Source: Planctomycetota bacterium (lineage in GTDB: Bacteria > Planctomycetota > UBA1135 > GCA-002686595). From it: a stretch of DNA of 47,165 nucleotides. This document shows positions 35,402 to 44,200 of this stretch, piece by piece. The translations under genes were made by a program, and so were the position numbers. The stretch lies in assembly GCA_029212845.1 (NCBI GenBank), contig JARGPD010000004.1, positions 22,530 to 69,694 of the forward strand. Reading direction: 5' to 3'. A model generated the notes under the pieces. The model searched no databases, had not been told where the DNA came from, and worked only from the letters and a program-made list of their open reading frames with translations. Numbering within the stretch: position 1 is the first letter of the stretch; the number at the start of each line of letters is the position of its first letter.

Positions 35402-35425
35402 TCAGCTCACCGAATCGCCGCACCC

Positions 35426-37375
35426 ATGGACCTCCTCACCTGGCTCCTCCAGCCCCTGATCCTGACCCTCGGGATCTATCTGTTCCTGCGCTTCCTGCGC
35501 ACGACCCAGGGCAACCGGATCGTGCGCGGGCTGGTGATCGCGGTGCCCTCGCTGATCATCGTCACCTGGGGCCTGGCCTACACCCTGCAGCTCGAGGAGC
35601 TGCGCCACATCCTGCGCGGTGTCGCGGGCTTCGCCGTGGTCTTCGTCGCGATCCTCTTCCAGGAGGAGCTGCGCCGAGGCATGGCCCAGTTCGGGGCTAA
35701 CCCCCTGATCCGCCGCTTCGTCCCGAGCTTCGACACCGACGTGATCGAAGAGGTCTGCCGCGCAGCCCTGGACATGGCCACCAAGCAGGAGACCCACGGC
35801 TCGTTCACGCGCATCCGCCCCCACGGCGCGCTGATCTGCTTCGAGCGCGAGGCCAGCCTGCAGAGCTACATCGAAGGCGGCCGCCGCATCGAAGCGCGCG
35901 TCTCGGCGGAGCTGCTCGAGACGATCTTCCAGCCCAAGAGCCCCCTGCACGACGGCGCGGTCGTAATCCGCAAGGACCGCGTCGCGGCGGCCTCTTGCAT
36001 GCTCCCCTTGACCCAAGACTTGTCGATCTCCAAGACGACCGGCACGCGCCACCGCGCGGCGATCGGCCTGAGCGAGGAGACCGACGCCGTCGTCCTGGTG
36101 GTCAGCGAAGAGACCGGCAAGCTCTCGATCGCGGCCGGTGGCAAGCTCACCGGCGTCCCGCAGGGCGACCTCGCGGACGAGCTCCGCGCCGCCCTCGGCC
36201 AGGCCAAGGAGGAGCACAAGGCGACCCTCGGCGAGCACCTCAAGCGCTTCTTCAGCGAGGACCTTCCCTGGCTCGCCGGCTCGATCCTGATCGCGCTCTT
36301 GATGCTGTTCATCGCGCGCCAGGACATCTCCATCACGCGCGAATTCCTCGTGCACCTCGTCGAGTCCGAGGCCACCGGCGGACAGCCCCCACGCGACGGC
36401 GAGATCGTCGTCGCCCTGCCCTCGGAGTACCGCCTCAGCGTGCCCCGCAGCACCGAGTACTTCGTGCTCGAGGCCACGGGCAGCCGCGCCCAGATCGACC
36501 AGCTCGGCCTCAACCTAGCCGGCACCTTCACCCTCGAGGACCTCACCGCGAGCGAGTCCTTCGTCGACGCCGACGCCGTCGCCTGGCTGAAGAGCCCGCC
36601 CCTCGGCGTCAGCCTGGACTGGCAGGACGACGCCCCGCGGGTCGTCATCGAGCGCTACAGCAAGCTGACCGTCGACCTCACCGCCAGCATGGTCGACGTC
36701 CAAGCGGCCGACCTCGATCCCTACTTCCAGCGCGGCGAAGGCATCACCTTCGGCTCGAGCTCGATCACCATCGAGGGCCCCGAGAGCGCCCTAGCCGAGA
36801 TCACCGCCGGGGAGCTCGAGCTCGAGCTCGAGGGCATCACCCTCGGCAAGGAAGACCACCGCGACCGGACCGAGCTCTTGGACCTGTCCCCAGAGCTGAA
36901 GGAGCGCTCGTGCTCCCTGGCCGGGGACCAGCTGGTCTCCGCGACGGTCCAGATCCTGCCCGCAGCCCACGAGCTGACCGTGCGCGTCCCGGTCAGCCTG
37001 ATCGGCTTCAACCAAGCCGACATGGAGCGCTGCGGCAAGTGGTCGATCCCGGCCAACGCCCTCGAGGTCGACTTCCTCGTGCGCACCTCGGGCATCGTGC
37101 CCACCAGCAGCGCGGGCACCCAGCTCGGCACCGAGCGCCGGCGCGAGATCAAGACCTACATCGAGCGCAACCTGACCGGCTTCATCGACATCGCGGGCCA
37201 GCCCGAGGGCCAAGCGCCGCGCGGCTTGAAGGTCGAGCCCCGCTTGGCCGATCCGGACTGGCGTCGCACCCTCGACCCCGAGGGCGAGCTCGATCGCGCT
37301 GACCTGACCATCCATCTCAACCAGAACTTCGGCTTGGTCTTCCTCGAGGCCAACCCCGACGGCGACGACGCCTAA
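35426..37375 (+). CDS. cdaA: Diadenylate cyclase CdaA fused to a YbbR/CdaR-like domain
   Basis: Makes the second messenger c-di-AMP from two ATP. Residues 1-85 give the three N-terminal helices of CdaA (LLQPLILTLGIYLFLRFL, LVIAVPSLIIVTWGLAYTL, GVAGFAVVFVAILFQEE). The DAC domain follows with PLHDGAVVI (DGA at 176-178) and TGTRHRAAIGLSEETDA (RHR at 208-210), both catalytic motifs intact. After about residue 275 comes another helix (about 281-298) and then a 350-residue extracytoplasmic beta-rich region (ALPSEYRLSVPRS, ITFGSSSITIEGPESAL, TVQILPAAHELTVRVP) in the layout of YbbR/CdaR. In Firmicutes cdaA and cdaR are separate, followed by glmM; here they are one 649-residue protein, with glmM 13 nt downstream. 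Confidence 0.9.
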   Translation: MDLLTWLLQPLILTLGIYLFLRFLRTTQGNRIVRGLVIAVPSLIIVTWGLAYTLQLEELRHILRGVAGFAVVFVAILFQEELRRGMAQFGANPLIRRFVPSFDTDVIEEVCRAALDMATKQETHGSFTRIRPHGALICFEREASLQSYIEGGRRIEARVSAELLETIFQPKSPLHDGAVVIRKDRVAAASCMLPLTQDLSISKTTGTRHRAAIGLSEETDAVVLVVSEETGKLSIAAGGKLTGVPQGDLADELRAALGQAKEEHKATLGEHLKRFFSEDLPWLAGSILIALLMLFIARQDISITREFLVHLVESEATGGQPPRDGEIVVALPSEYRLSVPRSTEYFVLEATGSRAQIDQLGLNLAGTFTLEDLTASESFVDADAVAWLKSPPLGVSLDWQDDAPRVVIERYSKLTVDLTASMVDVQAADLDPYFQRGEGITFGSSSITIEGPESALAEITAGELELELEGITLGKEDHRDRTELLDLSPELKERSCSLAGDQLVSATVQILPAAHELTVRVPVSLIGFNQADMERCGKWSIPANALEVDFLVRTSGIVPTSSAGTQLGTERRREIKTYIERNLTGFIDIAGQPEGQAPRGLKVEPRLADPDWRRTLDPEGELDRADLTIHLNQNFGLVFLEANPDGDDA

Positions 37376-37388
37376 CCCCCTCACACAC

Positions 37389-38750
37389 ATGGGAACCCTC
37401 TTCGGTACCGATGGGATCCGCGGGCGCGCCGGCACCGGCTGGCTCAGCGAGCCGGCTGCACGCCTGATCGGCGAGACCCTGGGACAGGCTGTCACCGAGT
37501 CGGCGTCCGTCGGCTCGTCGCCGCGCGCCCTCCTGGGCCACGACGGCCGCCGCTCCGGCCCGCACCTCGAGGCTGCCATGGCGGCCGGGCTGGCCGCCGC
37601 GGGCTTCGAGTGCAAGAGCGCCGGCCTGATCACCACGCCCGGCCTGGCGCTGCTCGGCCGCATCGACGAGTTCGACGTGACGGTCATGCTCAGCGCCAGC
37701 CACAACCCGGCCGAGGACAACGGCATCAAGATCTTCGGTCCCGGGGGCTCGAAGCTCTCGGACGAGGCCGAGGCCCTGCTCGAGGAGCGCCTCCTGGCGG
37801 CCGGCTGCCCCGAGCCCGACCGGACCGGCGGGCACCCCGCGCTCGAGTCCGACCCCGAGCTCGAGGAGCACTACGCCCGCTTCCTGGTCGACGCCCTCGG
37901 CGACCTGAAGCTGACCGGGCTGAACCTGGTCGTCGACTGCTCCAACGGCGGCGGCAGCCGCGTGGCGCCGAAGGTCTTCGGGCGCCTCGGCGCGGTCGTG
38001 CACGCCATCGCGGCCGAGCCCGATGGCGACAACATCAATGATGGCTGCGGGGCCACCGACGTCAGCCTGCTCCAAGAGGAGGTGCGCCGCATCGGTGCCG
38101 ACGCCGGCATCGCCCTCGACGGCGACGGCGACCGCTGCATCCTCGTGGACGAGACCGGCAACGTCGTGCACGGCGACGGCATCCTGACCGTGATCGCGGG
38201 CGACGCCATGGCCCGCGGCCTATGGAAGGACCCGCGCGTGGTCGCCACGGTGATGAGCAACAAGGGCCTGCACCGCGCCCTGCGCGGGGTGGGCGTGGGC
38301 GTCGAGACCGTCGGCGTCGGCGACCGCCACGTGGTCGCCGGCCTCAAGGCCATGGGCCTCCCGCTCGGCGGCGAGCAGTCCGGCCACGTCATCTTCGGCG
38401 AGGACCTCTTCCACATCGGTGACGGCACCTACACGGGCCTGCGGGTGCTGGCGGTGATGCGCTCGAGCGGCAAGCCCCTCTCCGAGCTGGCCGCACCCTA
38501 CAGCCCCTTCCCCCAGGTGCTGCTCAACATCCGCGTCGCCACCAAGCCGCCCCTCGACGAGGTGCCCGGCCTCAGCGCAGCCGTGAAGGCCTGCGAAGCC
38601 GAGCTGGGCGAGGACGGGCGCGTGCTGCTGCGCTACTCGGGCACCGAGTCCCTCGCGCGCGTGATGGTCGAAGGCCCCGATGCCGACCGCATCGACGCGA
38701 TGGCGCGCGAGATGGCCGGCCTGATCGAGAAGGCCATCGGCGAGGCCTGA
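37389..38750 (+). CDS. glmM: Phosphoglucosamine mutase
   Basis: Interconverts glucosamine-6-P and glucosamine-1-P for UDP-GlcNAc, the peptidoglycan and LPS precursor. The 453-residue product starts with LFGTDGIRGRAG, has the phosphoserine loop LSASHNPAEDNGIKIF (catalytic Ser104), the Mg2+ site LDGDGDRC (Asp244/246/248) and the sugar loop GGEQSGHVIF, and the C-terminal phosphate site RYSGTESLARVM. All are diagnostic for GlmM. In Firmicutes CdaA and CdaR control or contact GlmM, so its place right after the CdaA fusion suggests the same link here. Confidence 0.96.
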   Translation: MGTLFGTDGIRGRAGTGWLSEPAARLIGETLGQAVTESASVGSSPRALLGHDGRRSGPHLEAAMAAGLAAAGFECKSAGLITTPGLALLGRIDEFDVTVMLSASHNPAEDNGIKIFGPGGSKLSDEAEALLEERLLAAGCPEPDRTGGHPALESDPELEEHYARFLVDALGDLKLTGLNLVVDCSNGGGSRVAPKVFGRLGAVVHAIAAEPDGDNINDGCGATDVSLLQEEVRRIGADAGIALDGDGDRCILVDETGNVVHGDGILTVIAGDAMARGLWKDPRVVATVMSNKGLHRALRGVGVGVETVGVGDRHVVAGLKAMGLPLGGEQSGHVIFGEDLFHIGDGTYTGLRVLAVMRSSGKPLSELAAPYSPFPQVLLNIRVATKPPLDEVPGLSAAVKACEAELGEDGRVLLRYSGTESLARVMVEGPDADRIDAMAREMAGLIEKAIGEA

Positions 38751-38760
38751 GCCGCCGCCC

Positions 38761-39459
38761 ATGATCGCCCTCGCCTTCGAGACCTCGACCCGCGCCAGCA
38801 GCGTGGCGCTCGGCTGGCTGGAGGGCACCCAGCTCCAGGTGACCGCCGAGCTGCTCGTGGAGGGCGCCGCCCACGCCCGGGACCTCTTGCCCACGGCCCT
38901 GCGCCTGCTCGATGCCCAGGGCCTCGCCCCGGGCGACCTGACCGACGTCGTCGTCGACCTCGGCCCCGGCAGCTACACCGGCCTGCGCGTGGGCACCGCC
39001 ACGGCCCTCGGCCTGGCCGTCGGCCCCGCTGCCCCCCGGCTCGTCGGCGTGAGCGCGCCCGAGGTCCTCTTCGCGGACGCACTCGGGGACGACGAGGCCG
39101 GGACCTGGCTCTGCGACGGCCGCTCGAAGGCCTGGTACTGCGCCCGCGGCCACAAGTCCGGGGGCCAGCTCGACCTGACCTCGGGCCCCGAGCTCGTGGC
39201 CGAGGGAGACCTGGCGGACCTGCTCTCGAGTGTCGGCCCCGGCGAGCGCTTGGTCTGCGACGCGACCTCGGCCGCACGCCTGGCGGCCCTGCACCCGGAG
39301 TGGACCGCGTCCCGGCCGCCGGCCGACGAGCGCCCGATCGATGTCGCCGTGCTACTGCGCCGCGGGCTCGAGCGGCTCGCCACCGCGGGGCCCACCGCCC
39401 CGGGGGACCTCGCGCCGCTCTACCTGCGCCCCTTCGCGGCCAAGGTCCGCAAGCGCTAG
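38761..39459 (+). CDS. tsaB: tRNA threonylcarbamoyladenosine biosynthesis protein TsaB
   Basis: Partner of TsaD in the t6A37 modification of ANN-reading tRNAs. The 232-residue product has the ASKHA-type start IALAFETSTRASSVALG, the H-[AS]-x-x-L motif AHARDLLPTAL and VVDLGPGSYTGLRVGTATALG, the family signature. It begins 10 nt after glmM and ends at a strong terminator hairpin. TsaD, TsaE and TsaC are outside this window. Confidence 0.92.
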   Translation: MIALAFETSTRASSVALGWLEGTQLQVTAELLVEGAAHARDLLPTALRLLDAQGLAPGDLTDVVVDLGPGSYTGLRVGTATALGLAVGPAAPRLVGVSAPEVLFADALGDDEAGTWLCDGRSKAWYCARGHKSGGQLDLTSGPELVAEGDLADLLSSVGPGERLVCDATSAARLAALHPEWTASRPPADERPIDVAVLLRRGLERLATAGPTAPGDLAPLYLRPFAAKVRKR

Positions 39460-39471
39460 CTCGGGCCCCAA

Positions 39472-39519
39472 GGAGAAGGGCCCCCTCCGCCGCTCTGGCG
39501 AAGGGGGCCCTCCTTCTCC
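39472..39519. terminator. Bidirectional terminator between tsaB and the histone gene
   Basis: GGAGAAGGGCCCCCT (39472-39486) pairs with AGGGGGCCCTCCTTCTCC (39502-39519) apart from a three-base bulge, with a 15-nt loop. It lies between two convergent genes and should end both transcripts. Confidence 0.75.
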
Positions 39520-39532
39520 GAGAGTGAGCTCT

Positions 39533-39787
39533 CTACAGATCCTGCGGGCGCAGGGTCTTGCGGCCGTTGGCCGTGGCGCGGGCCTCGGCACCGGCGATCA
39601 GGTCGCGCACGGCGCCGTCGAGGGCGCCGTAGAACTCACCGGACACGTTGATGCCGGCGGCGTTCTTGGTGCGGCTCTTCGAGATGATGAGCTCGACCGG
39701 CTTCTTCTTGGCGGGCTTGCGCGCGGCCTTCTTGGTGGCCTTCTTCGCGACCTTCTTGGTCGCCTTCTTCTTTGCTTTCTTAGCCAT
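39533..39787 (-). CDS. Bacterial histone-fold protein with lysine-rich N-terminal tail
   Basis: An 84-residue basic protein. Residues 1-30 are almost only Lys and Ala (KKAKKKATKKVAKK, KPAKKKP), like the tails of histone H1 and of bacterial H1-like proteins. Residues 31-84 match a single short histone fold: a first helix around SKSRTKNAAG, loop INVS, a long helix GEFYGALDGAVRDLIAGA to about residue 74, then loop and short last helix NGRKTLRPQDL. The R-K-T and the following Asp (Arg76, Thr78, Asp83) correspond to the R-T pair and R-D clamp of archaeal histones and of bacterial one-domain histones such as Bdellovibrio Bd0055. A nucleoid DNA-binding role is inferred. GAGGAT precedes the ATG by about 12 nt. 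It is convergent with tsaB and divergent from alr. Confidence 0.75.
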   Translation of the reverse strand: MAKKAKKKATKKVAKKATKKAARKPAKKKPVELIISKSRTKNAAGINVSGEFYGALDGAVRDLIAGAEARATANGRKTLRPQDL

Positions 39788-39914
39788 CGGGGAAATCCTC
39801 GAAGTGGATGGGTGGTGTCGGGGGGTGCGAACCGCCACCTGCTCGAGGGACGACCGCGGATCCGAGTTGGAGTTGGAATCAGCGCCGTGCAGACTTGCCC
39901 GGACGCCGGAGTGC

Positions 39915-39943
39915 AGAATGCAGATGTGCCGAGGGGCGACCAA
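39915..39943 (-). promoter_or_regulatory. Candidate promoter of the histone-fold gene
   Basis: TTGGTC (39938-39943) and CATTCT (39915-39920) on the minus strand are 17 nt apart, about 128 nt before the start codon. The -10 match is weak, but the palindrome at 39948-39971 abuts the -35, mirroring the alr promoter. Confidence 0.3.
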
Positions 39944-39947
39944 GCAC

Positions 39948-39971
39948 AAAACCCCCGAATTCGTGGGTTTT
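39948..39971. promoter_or_regulatory. 24-bp near-perfect palindrome between divergent promoters
   Basis: AAAACCC (39948-39954) and GGGTTTT (39965-39971) flank CGAATTCG, with only one mismatched pair in 24 bases. It is AT-rich in a GC-rich setting. It resembles a bidirectional terminator, but it lies upstream of both flanking genes, so an operator or insulator is the alternative. Confidence 0.6.
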
Positions 39972-40013
39972 TCTCGGGTTTGGAGCCTGCCCTCCCGAAG
40001 CGCGGAAGCTTGT

Positions 40014-40063
40014 GTCCCGACTCTTGCTCGGGACTTGGTGATGGTGCCCCCGCGGAGTATCGT
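40014..40063 (+). promoter_or_regulatory. alr promoter with adjoining inverted repeat
   Basis: TTGGTG (40035-40040), a 17-nt spacer and TATCGT (40058-40063) form a good housekeeping-type promoter. The A of the alr ATG is exactly at +7 after the -10, so the mRNA should be leaderless. GTCCCGA-N7-TCGGGAC (40014-40034) ends directly at the -35 and could be an operator. Confidence 0.65.
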
Positions 40064-40069
40064 GGCTCC

Positions 40070-41245
40070 ATGGATGCCTTCCGCGCTTGGGCCGACGTCG
40101 ACCTCGACGCTCTCGACCAGAACCTCGCCGCGATCCGGACCGCCGTCGGTCCCGGAGTCGTGATCATGCTCGTGGTCAAGGCGGACGCCTACGGCCACGG
40201 CGCCATCGCCATCGCCCACCGCGCCGCGCGCGTCGGGGTGGGCGCCTTCGGGGTCGGCACCGCCAGCGAGGCGCTCGAGCTCCGCCGGGCCGGGATCTGC
40301 GAGCCGATCCTGGTGCTCGGCACGATCGTGGACGAGGAGGTCACCTCCTGCCTGCACCACGACATCCACATCGGCCTGCACTCCACCAGCCGCTGCCGGG
40401 CCCTGCAGGAGACCGCTGCGCGCCAGAACCGCACGGCCCTCGTGCACCTCAACGTGGACACCGGTATGGGTCGCCTGGGCGTGCTGCCGGGCCGCGCGGT
40501 CGAGCTGCTCGAGGAGATCCGCTCCGCCAGCCACCTGCAGCTCGCCGGCGTGATGACCCACATCTCGTCCCCCTCCGGCGACTCCACCAGCGGCATCTGC
40601 GAGCAGTCGGCGCGCTTCGAGGGCGTGCTCACCGAAGCCCGCCGCCGCAACCTGCTCGGCGGCTGGGTGCACATGTCCAACTCCGCCGGCCTGTTCAGCG
40701 GCACGTCGCCGCTCTACGACGCCGTGCGCGTCGGCATCAGCGCCTACGGCGTGGCGCCGAAGGAGGCCCAGTGGGGCGAGAACCTGTCGCCGGTGATGAG
40801 CCTGCGCACGCGCATCGTGTTCCTCAAGGACCTGCCCGCCGGCTCGACCGTCGGCTACGACGGGACCTTCGAGCTCAACGAGATGCGCCGCATCGCGACC
40901 CTGCCTGTCGGCTACAACGACGGCGTGCCGTGGCGCCTCTCGAACAAGGGCGAGGTGCTCGTGCGCGGCCAGCGCGCCCCGATCGTGGGCCGCGTGTCGA
41001 TGGACTACACGACGATCGACGTGACCGACATCCCCGGCGCCGCCGTCGACGACGTGGCAACCTTGATCGGCAGCGACGGCACCGAGACGATCCTGCTGCG
41101 CGACGTGGCGGAGTGCGCGGAGACGATCCCCTACGAGGTCGCCTGCTCGATCGGCAAGCGCGTGGCGCGGGTCTTTCGCGCGCGCACCCCCGAGCTGGCC
41201 GCCGCCATCCAGCCCGAGGCGTCCACGGTCACCACGCCGGGGTAG
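40070..41245 (+). CDS. alr: Alanine racemase
   Basis: PLP enzyme that makes D-alanine for peptidoglycan. The 391-residue product has the PLP lysine in VVKADAYGHG (Lys37), substrate-side blocks NVDTGMGRLG and WVHMSNSAGLF, the catalytic Tyr in TVGYDGTFE (Tyr263) and the dimer-interface block PIVGRVSMDYTTIDVTD. Length is normal. The ATG at 40070 follows the TATCGT element by 6 nt, with no Shine-Dalgarno site, consistent with leaderless translation. The AsmA-like gene follows 9 nt downstream. Confidence 0.95.
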   Translation: MDAFRAWADVDLDALDQNLAAIRTAVGPGVVIMLVVKADAYGHGAIAIAHRAARVGVGAFGVGTASEALELRRAGICEPILVLGTIVDEEVTSCLHHDIHIGLHSTSRCRALQETAARQNRTALVHLNVDTGMGRLGVLPGRAVELLEEIRSASHLQLAGVMTHISSPSGDSTSGICEQSARFEGVLTEARRRNLLGGWVHMSNSAGLFSGTSPLYDAVRVGISAYGVAPKEAQWGENLSPVMSLRTRIVFLKDLPAGSTVGYDGTFELNEMRRIATLPVGYNDGVPWRLSNKGEVLVRGQRAPIVGRVSMDYTTIDVTDIPGAAVDDVATLIGSDGTETILLRDVAECAETIPYEVACSIGKRVARVFRARTPELAAAIQPEASTVTTPG

Positions 41246-41254
41246 CCCCTGCCT

Positions 41255-44200
41255 GTGAAGCGTCTCCTGCGACTGCTGCGCGGACTCGTGGTGATCGTGG
41301 CGCTGGTCGCGGTCGCCGCTGTCGGCGGTGCCCTGGTGTTCGAAGCCACGGGCGGCGTCGAGCGCATGATCCAGCAGGAGCTCGACACCTGGGTCGCCGA
41401 GGAGCCCGACCTCGAGGTCAGCTTCCGCAGCGCCCACGTCGACTGGAGCACTCCGGCCCTCGAGCTCGACGGCCTGCATGTCGTCGGCGGCGAGGGCGAA
41501 CTCTTCCTCGAGTCCCTCGAGCTGTTCTTCGACCTCTCCCCGGGCGCGCCGAGCCGCCTGCACGGGATCGAGGTCGGGCGCGGCAGGGTCGTCGTCGAGC
41601 GCGCCTTCGCCGAGTCCATCCAGCGCACGGTCACGCGCGTGCGCGAGCGCCTGGCCCCGCCCCCCACCGAGCCCCTGCCCGAGGACCTCGAGCTGCCCGC
41701 CCCAGCCATGCCGACGATCGGGCTCGACGGTCTCGAGGTGGCCCTGCGCCTGCCCGACGGCGAGCTGATCGAGCTCGGCGCGGGCGAGGCGCGCCTCGAG
41801 CTGGTCGATGAGGACCTCTCCCTGCGCGGCTCGATCAACGTGCCCCAGGACCAGGACGCGCCGCGCCCGCTGCACTTCGCCATCACCATGGACCCGGGCG
41901 GCACGGCCAACCTGAGCGCGTCGACCCGCAACCTCGAGGTCGCCAGCCGGGGCAACCAGCTGCGGCGCCTCTTGCCCCCCGCCCTGCGCGGCTTGGACTT
42001 CGCGATGCGGGCCTCGGCCGACGTCGAGTCGACCTTCGCCGCCGGTCGCCCGGCCGCGACGACAGCCCACCTGCGGCTCGAGCGTGGGTACCTGCGCGCG
42101 GGCCCCGACGCCCCGGCGCTCGAGGACCTGGTGCTCGTCGGCGACCTCGAATGGCGCGAGCCTGCGCCCGGGCTCGACCTCTGGCGTGGCACCACGGGCC
42201 GGGCCGAGTTCACCGCCGGGATCCTCGGCGAGACCCTCACCGGAAGAGCCTCGATGGGTCCCGCCGGCGTGCTTCAAGTCGACCTCTCGAACCGCGGCCT
42301 CGACCTCGGCGAGGAGCTGCTGGCCGCGGCCGGACTGCCCCCCGAGCATCCGGCGCGGACGACCTGCTACGCCCTCGGGCTCGCTGGCCGGGCGGACCTG
42401 GACGTGGGCCTGCGGCTCGACCTCGAGCGCGACCTGACGCGGCCCGGCGTCCTGCTCGAGGCTCTCGACCTGGCCGCGGACGTGCGCTCCGACGGCAAGG
42501 GCAGCTTCCGCTACAACGGCTTCGCGCTCCGCGGCCAGCGCCAGGGCTTCCCCCTGCGCGCCGACCGGGTCCAGGCCCAGGTCGTCGTCGGCCTGGCCGG
42601 CAAGAACCGGCGCAACACCCTGGTCGGCATCGTCGACGCCGAGGCCAGCCACGGCACCGGGCTGGTGCGCGCCCGCGGGCTGATCGCCGACCCCCTGGTG
42701 CCCCGCAAGGAGCCCGACCTCGACCTCTTGCTGGAGGTCGAGGATCGCGCCCTGGACGCGGACCTGCGCGAGGGACTCGCCGGCATGCAGGGCACGGCCT
42801 GGATCTGGGACGCCTTCTCGCCGGGCGGTGGCAGCATCGACGCGACCATCCGCCTGCGCGACCGCGCCGCGACCGGCGGCATGAACGCGCAGCTGGACCT
42901 GGTCGCGACCGCCGCGCCGATGCGCTGGAGCCAGCTCCCGGTGGACCTGTTCGTCGACGAGCTCGAGCTGAAGCTGCGCTGGAGCAGGGAGACCGAGCTG
43001 AGCGAGCGTGGGATCCCACTGCGCTCCGCCGGCGCCTTCTGGCGGGCCAGGGGGAGCTCGGCCTCGGTGGCCGACCTCGAGGTCGTCGGCATGTCCCGCG
43101 ACCGCACGCCGCTGGGCGCCCAGGCTGACCCGCCCACGGCATCGCTCTATGCGGTGCGCGCCTCGGGCTCGGGCCTGGCCCTGCGGGGCAGCGACTTCGA
43201 CGGCCTGGCCGAGGTCGTCGAGGGCCTCGAGGAGATCACCACCGACCTCGGCGCCAAGGGCCGCGTCGACTTCACCTACTTCGACGCGAGCGTGGCTGAC
43301 GACGGGCGCCGGGAGCTGACCCTCGAGGCCAGGCCCGCCGTGGTCCAGCTCCTGCCCACCGAGTTCCCCGTCGTCGTCCGCGACGTGACCGGACGCCTCA
43401 ACCTCTCCGGGCACCCGGGCGCTCCTGCGGTCCTGCACAGCGTCGTGTCAGCGACCTGGCCCGCCGGTCACCGGCTCGCCGCCCACGCGGTCGTCGAGCT
43501 GCCCGAGCCCGGCGCCGCGGCCGGGGCCCCGGGGGGCGAGGCCGCGCGGAGTCGACCTGGCACCGACCGGCGAGTGAGCCTGGCTGCGGCCGGACTCGAT
43601 CCGAGCAATCAGGCCCTGCTCGGCGCCCTGGGCGCGCGCGGTGAGCTGGGCTCGGCGGGGCTCGACAGCGGAGAGGACACGCCCGAGCTGGACGGGCGCC
43701 TGGACCTCTCCGGCGTGCTCGTCGCCGGGCCGGACGGCGAGCTCGAGCCCGAGCTGACCCTGCACCTGCGCGGCAACGGATTCCGCAGCGGCTCGCTGGA
43801 GCTGGGCGGGCTCGAAGGCCAGCTCGCCCTGGCCGGCGGCGCCCTGGTCGGGCCGCGCATCACCGGCAACCTGGCAGGAACCCAGGTCGTGCTGCGCGAG
43901 GCGCGCTTCGCCTTGGAGCCGGCCGCGCGCGAGGGCGACGTCTTCTTCAGCACCGCCGTCGACGCCGAGGACCTGCCTCTCGATCGCGAGCACCTGCTCG
44001 CCTTCCTCGAGCCCGAGGCGCTCGACGCGCTGATCGACGACTTCGGCTGGCGCGGCCAGGTCGACCTCGATGCGGTCGACCTAGAGCTTGCGCGCTCGGA
44101 CGACGGCCAGCTGCGAGTCTCCCTCGCGGGACACCTGGTGCCGAGCGCCATGCGGCTGGTCGTCGGCGCGCCGATCGAGATCACCCGCGCCCAGGTCGAG

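Larger units (their letters stand above)
34981..35425. other. Repeat-rich 445-bp intergenic region before the cdaA fusion
   Basis: No convincing gene. From left to right: an 11-bp tandem duplication CGATCGCCTGC (35003-35024); a 20-bp inverted repeat (35160-35229); a 32-bp tandem duplication, each copy with a dyad (35225-35287); two GTTGTTnGGTGAnCG boxes 22 bp apart (35343-35379); and a candidate -10 TATCCT (35396-35401). Short open frames cross it but are repeat-driven and lack start signals. It is by far the longest non-coding stretch in the window. Confidence 0.8.

Noticed and set aside
34981-35425. c-di-AMP (ydaO-type) riboswitch upstream of cdaA
   Set aside because: The candidate promoter leaves only about 18-24 nt of leader, and no multi-stem riboswitch fold is apparent; a covariance search would be needed to exclude it fully.
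39788-43438. Upstream extension of the histone frame to a 1301-residue protein opposite alr and the AsmA-like gene
   Set aside because: The extension is low-complexity antisense sequence. Only the last 84 residues, beginning at the ATG at 39787, form a plausible protein.
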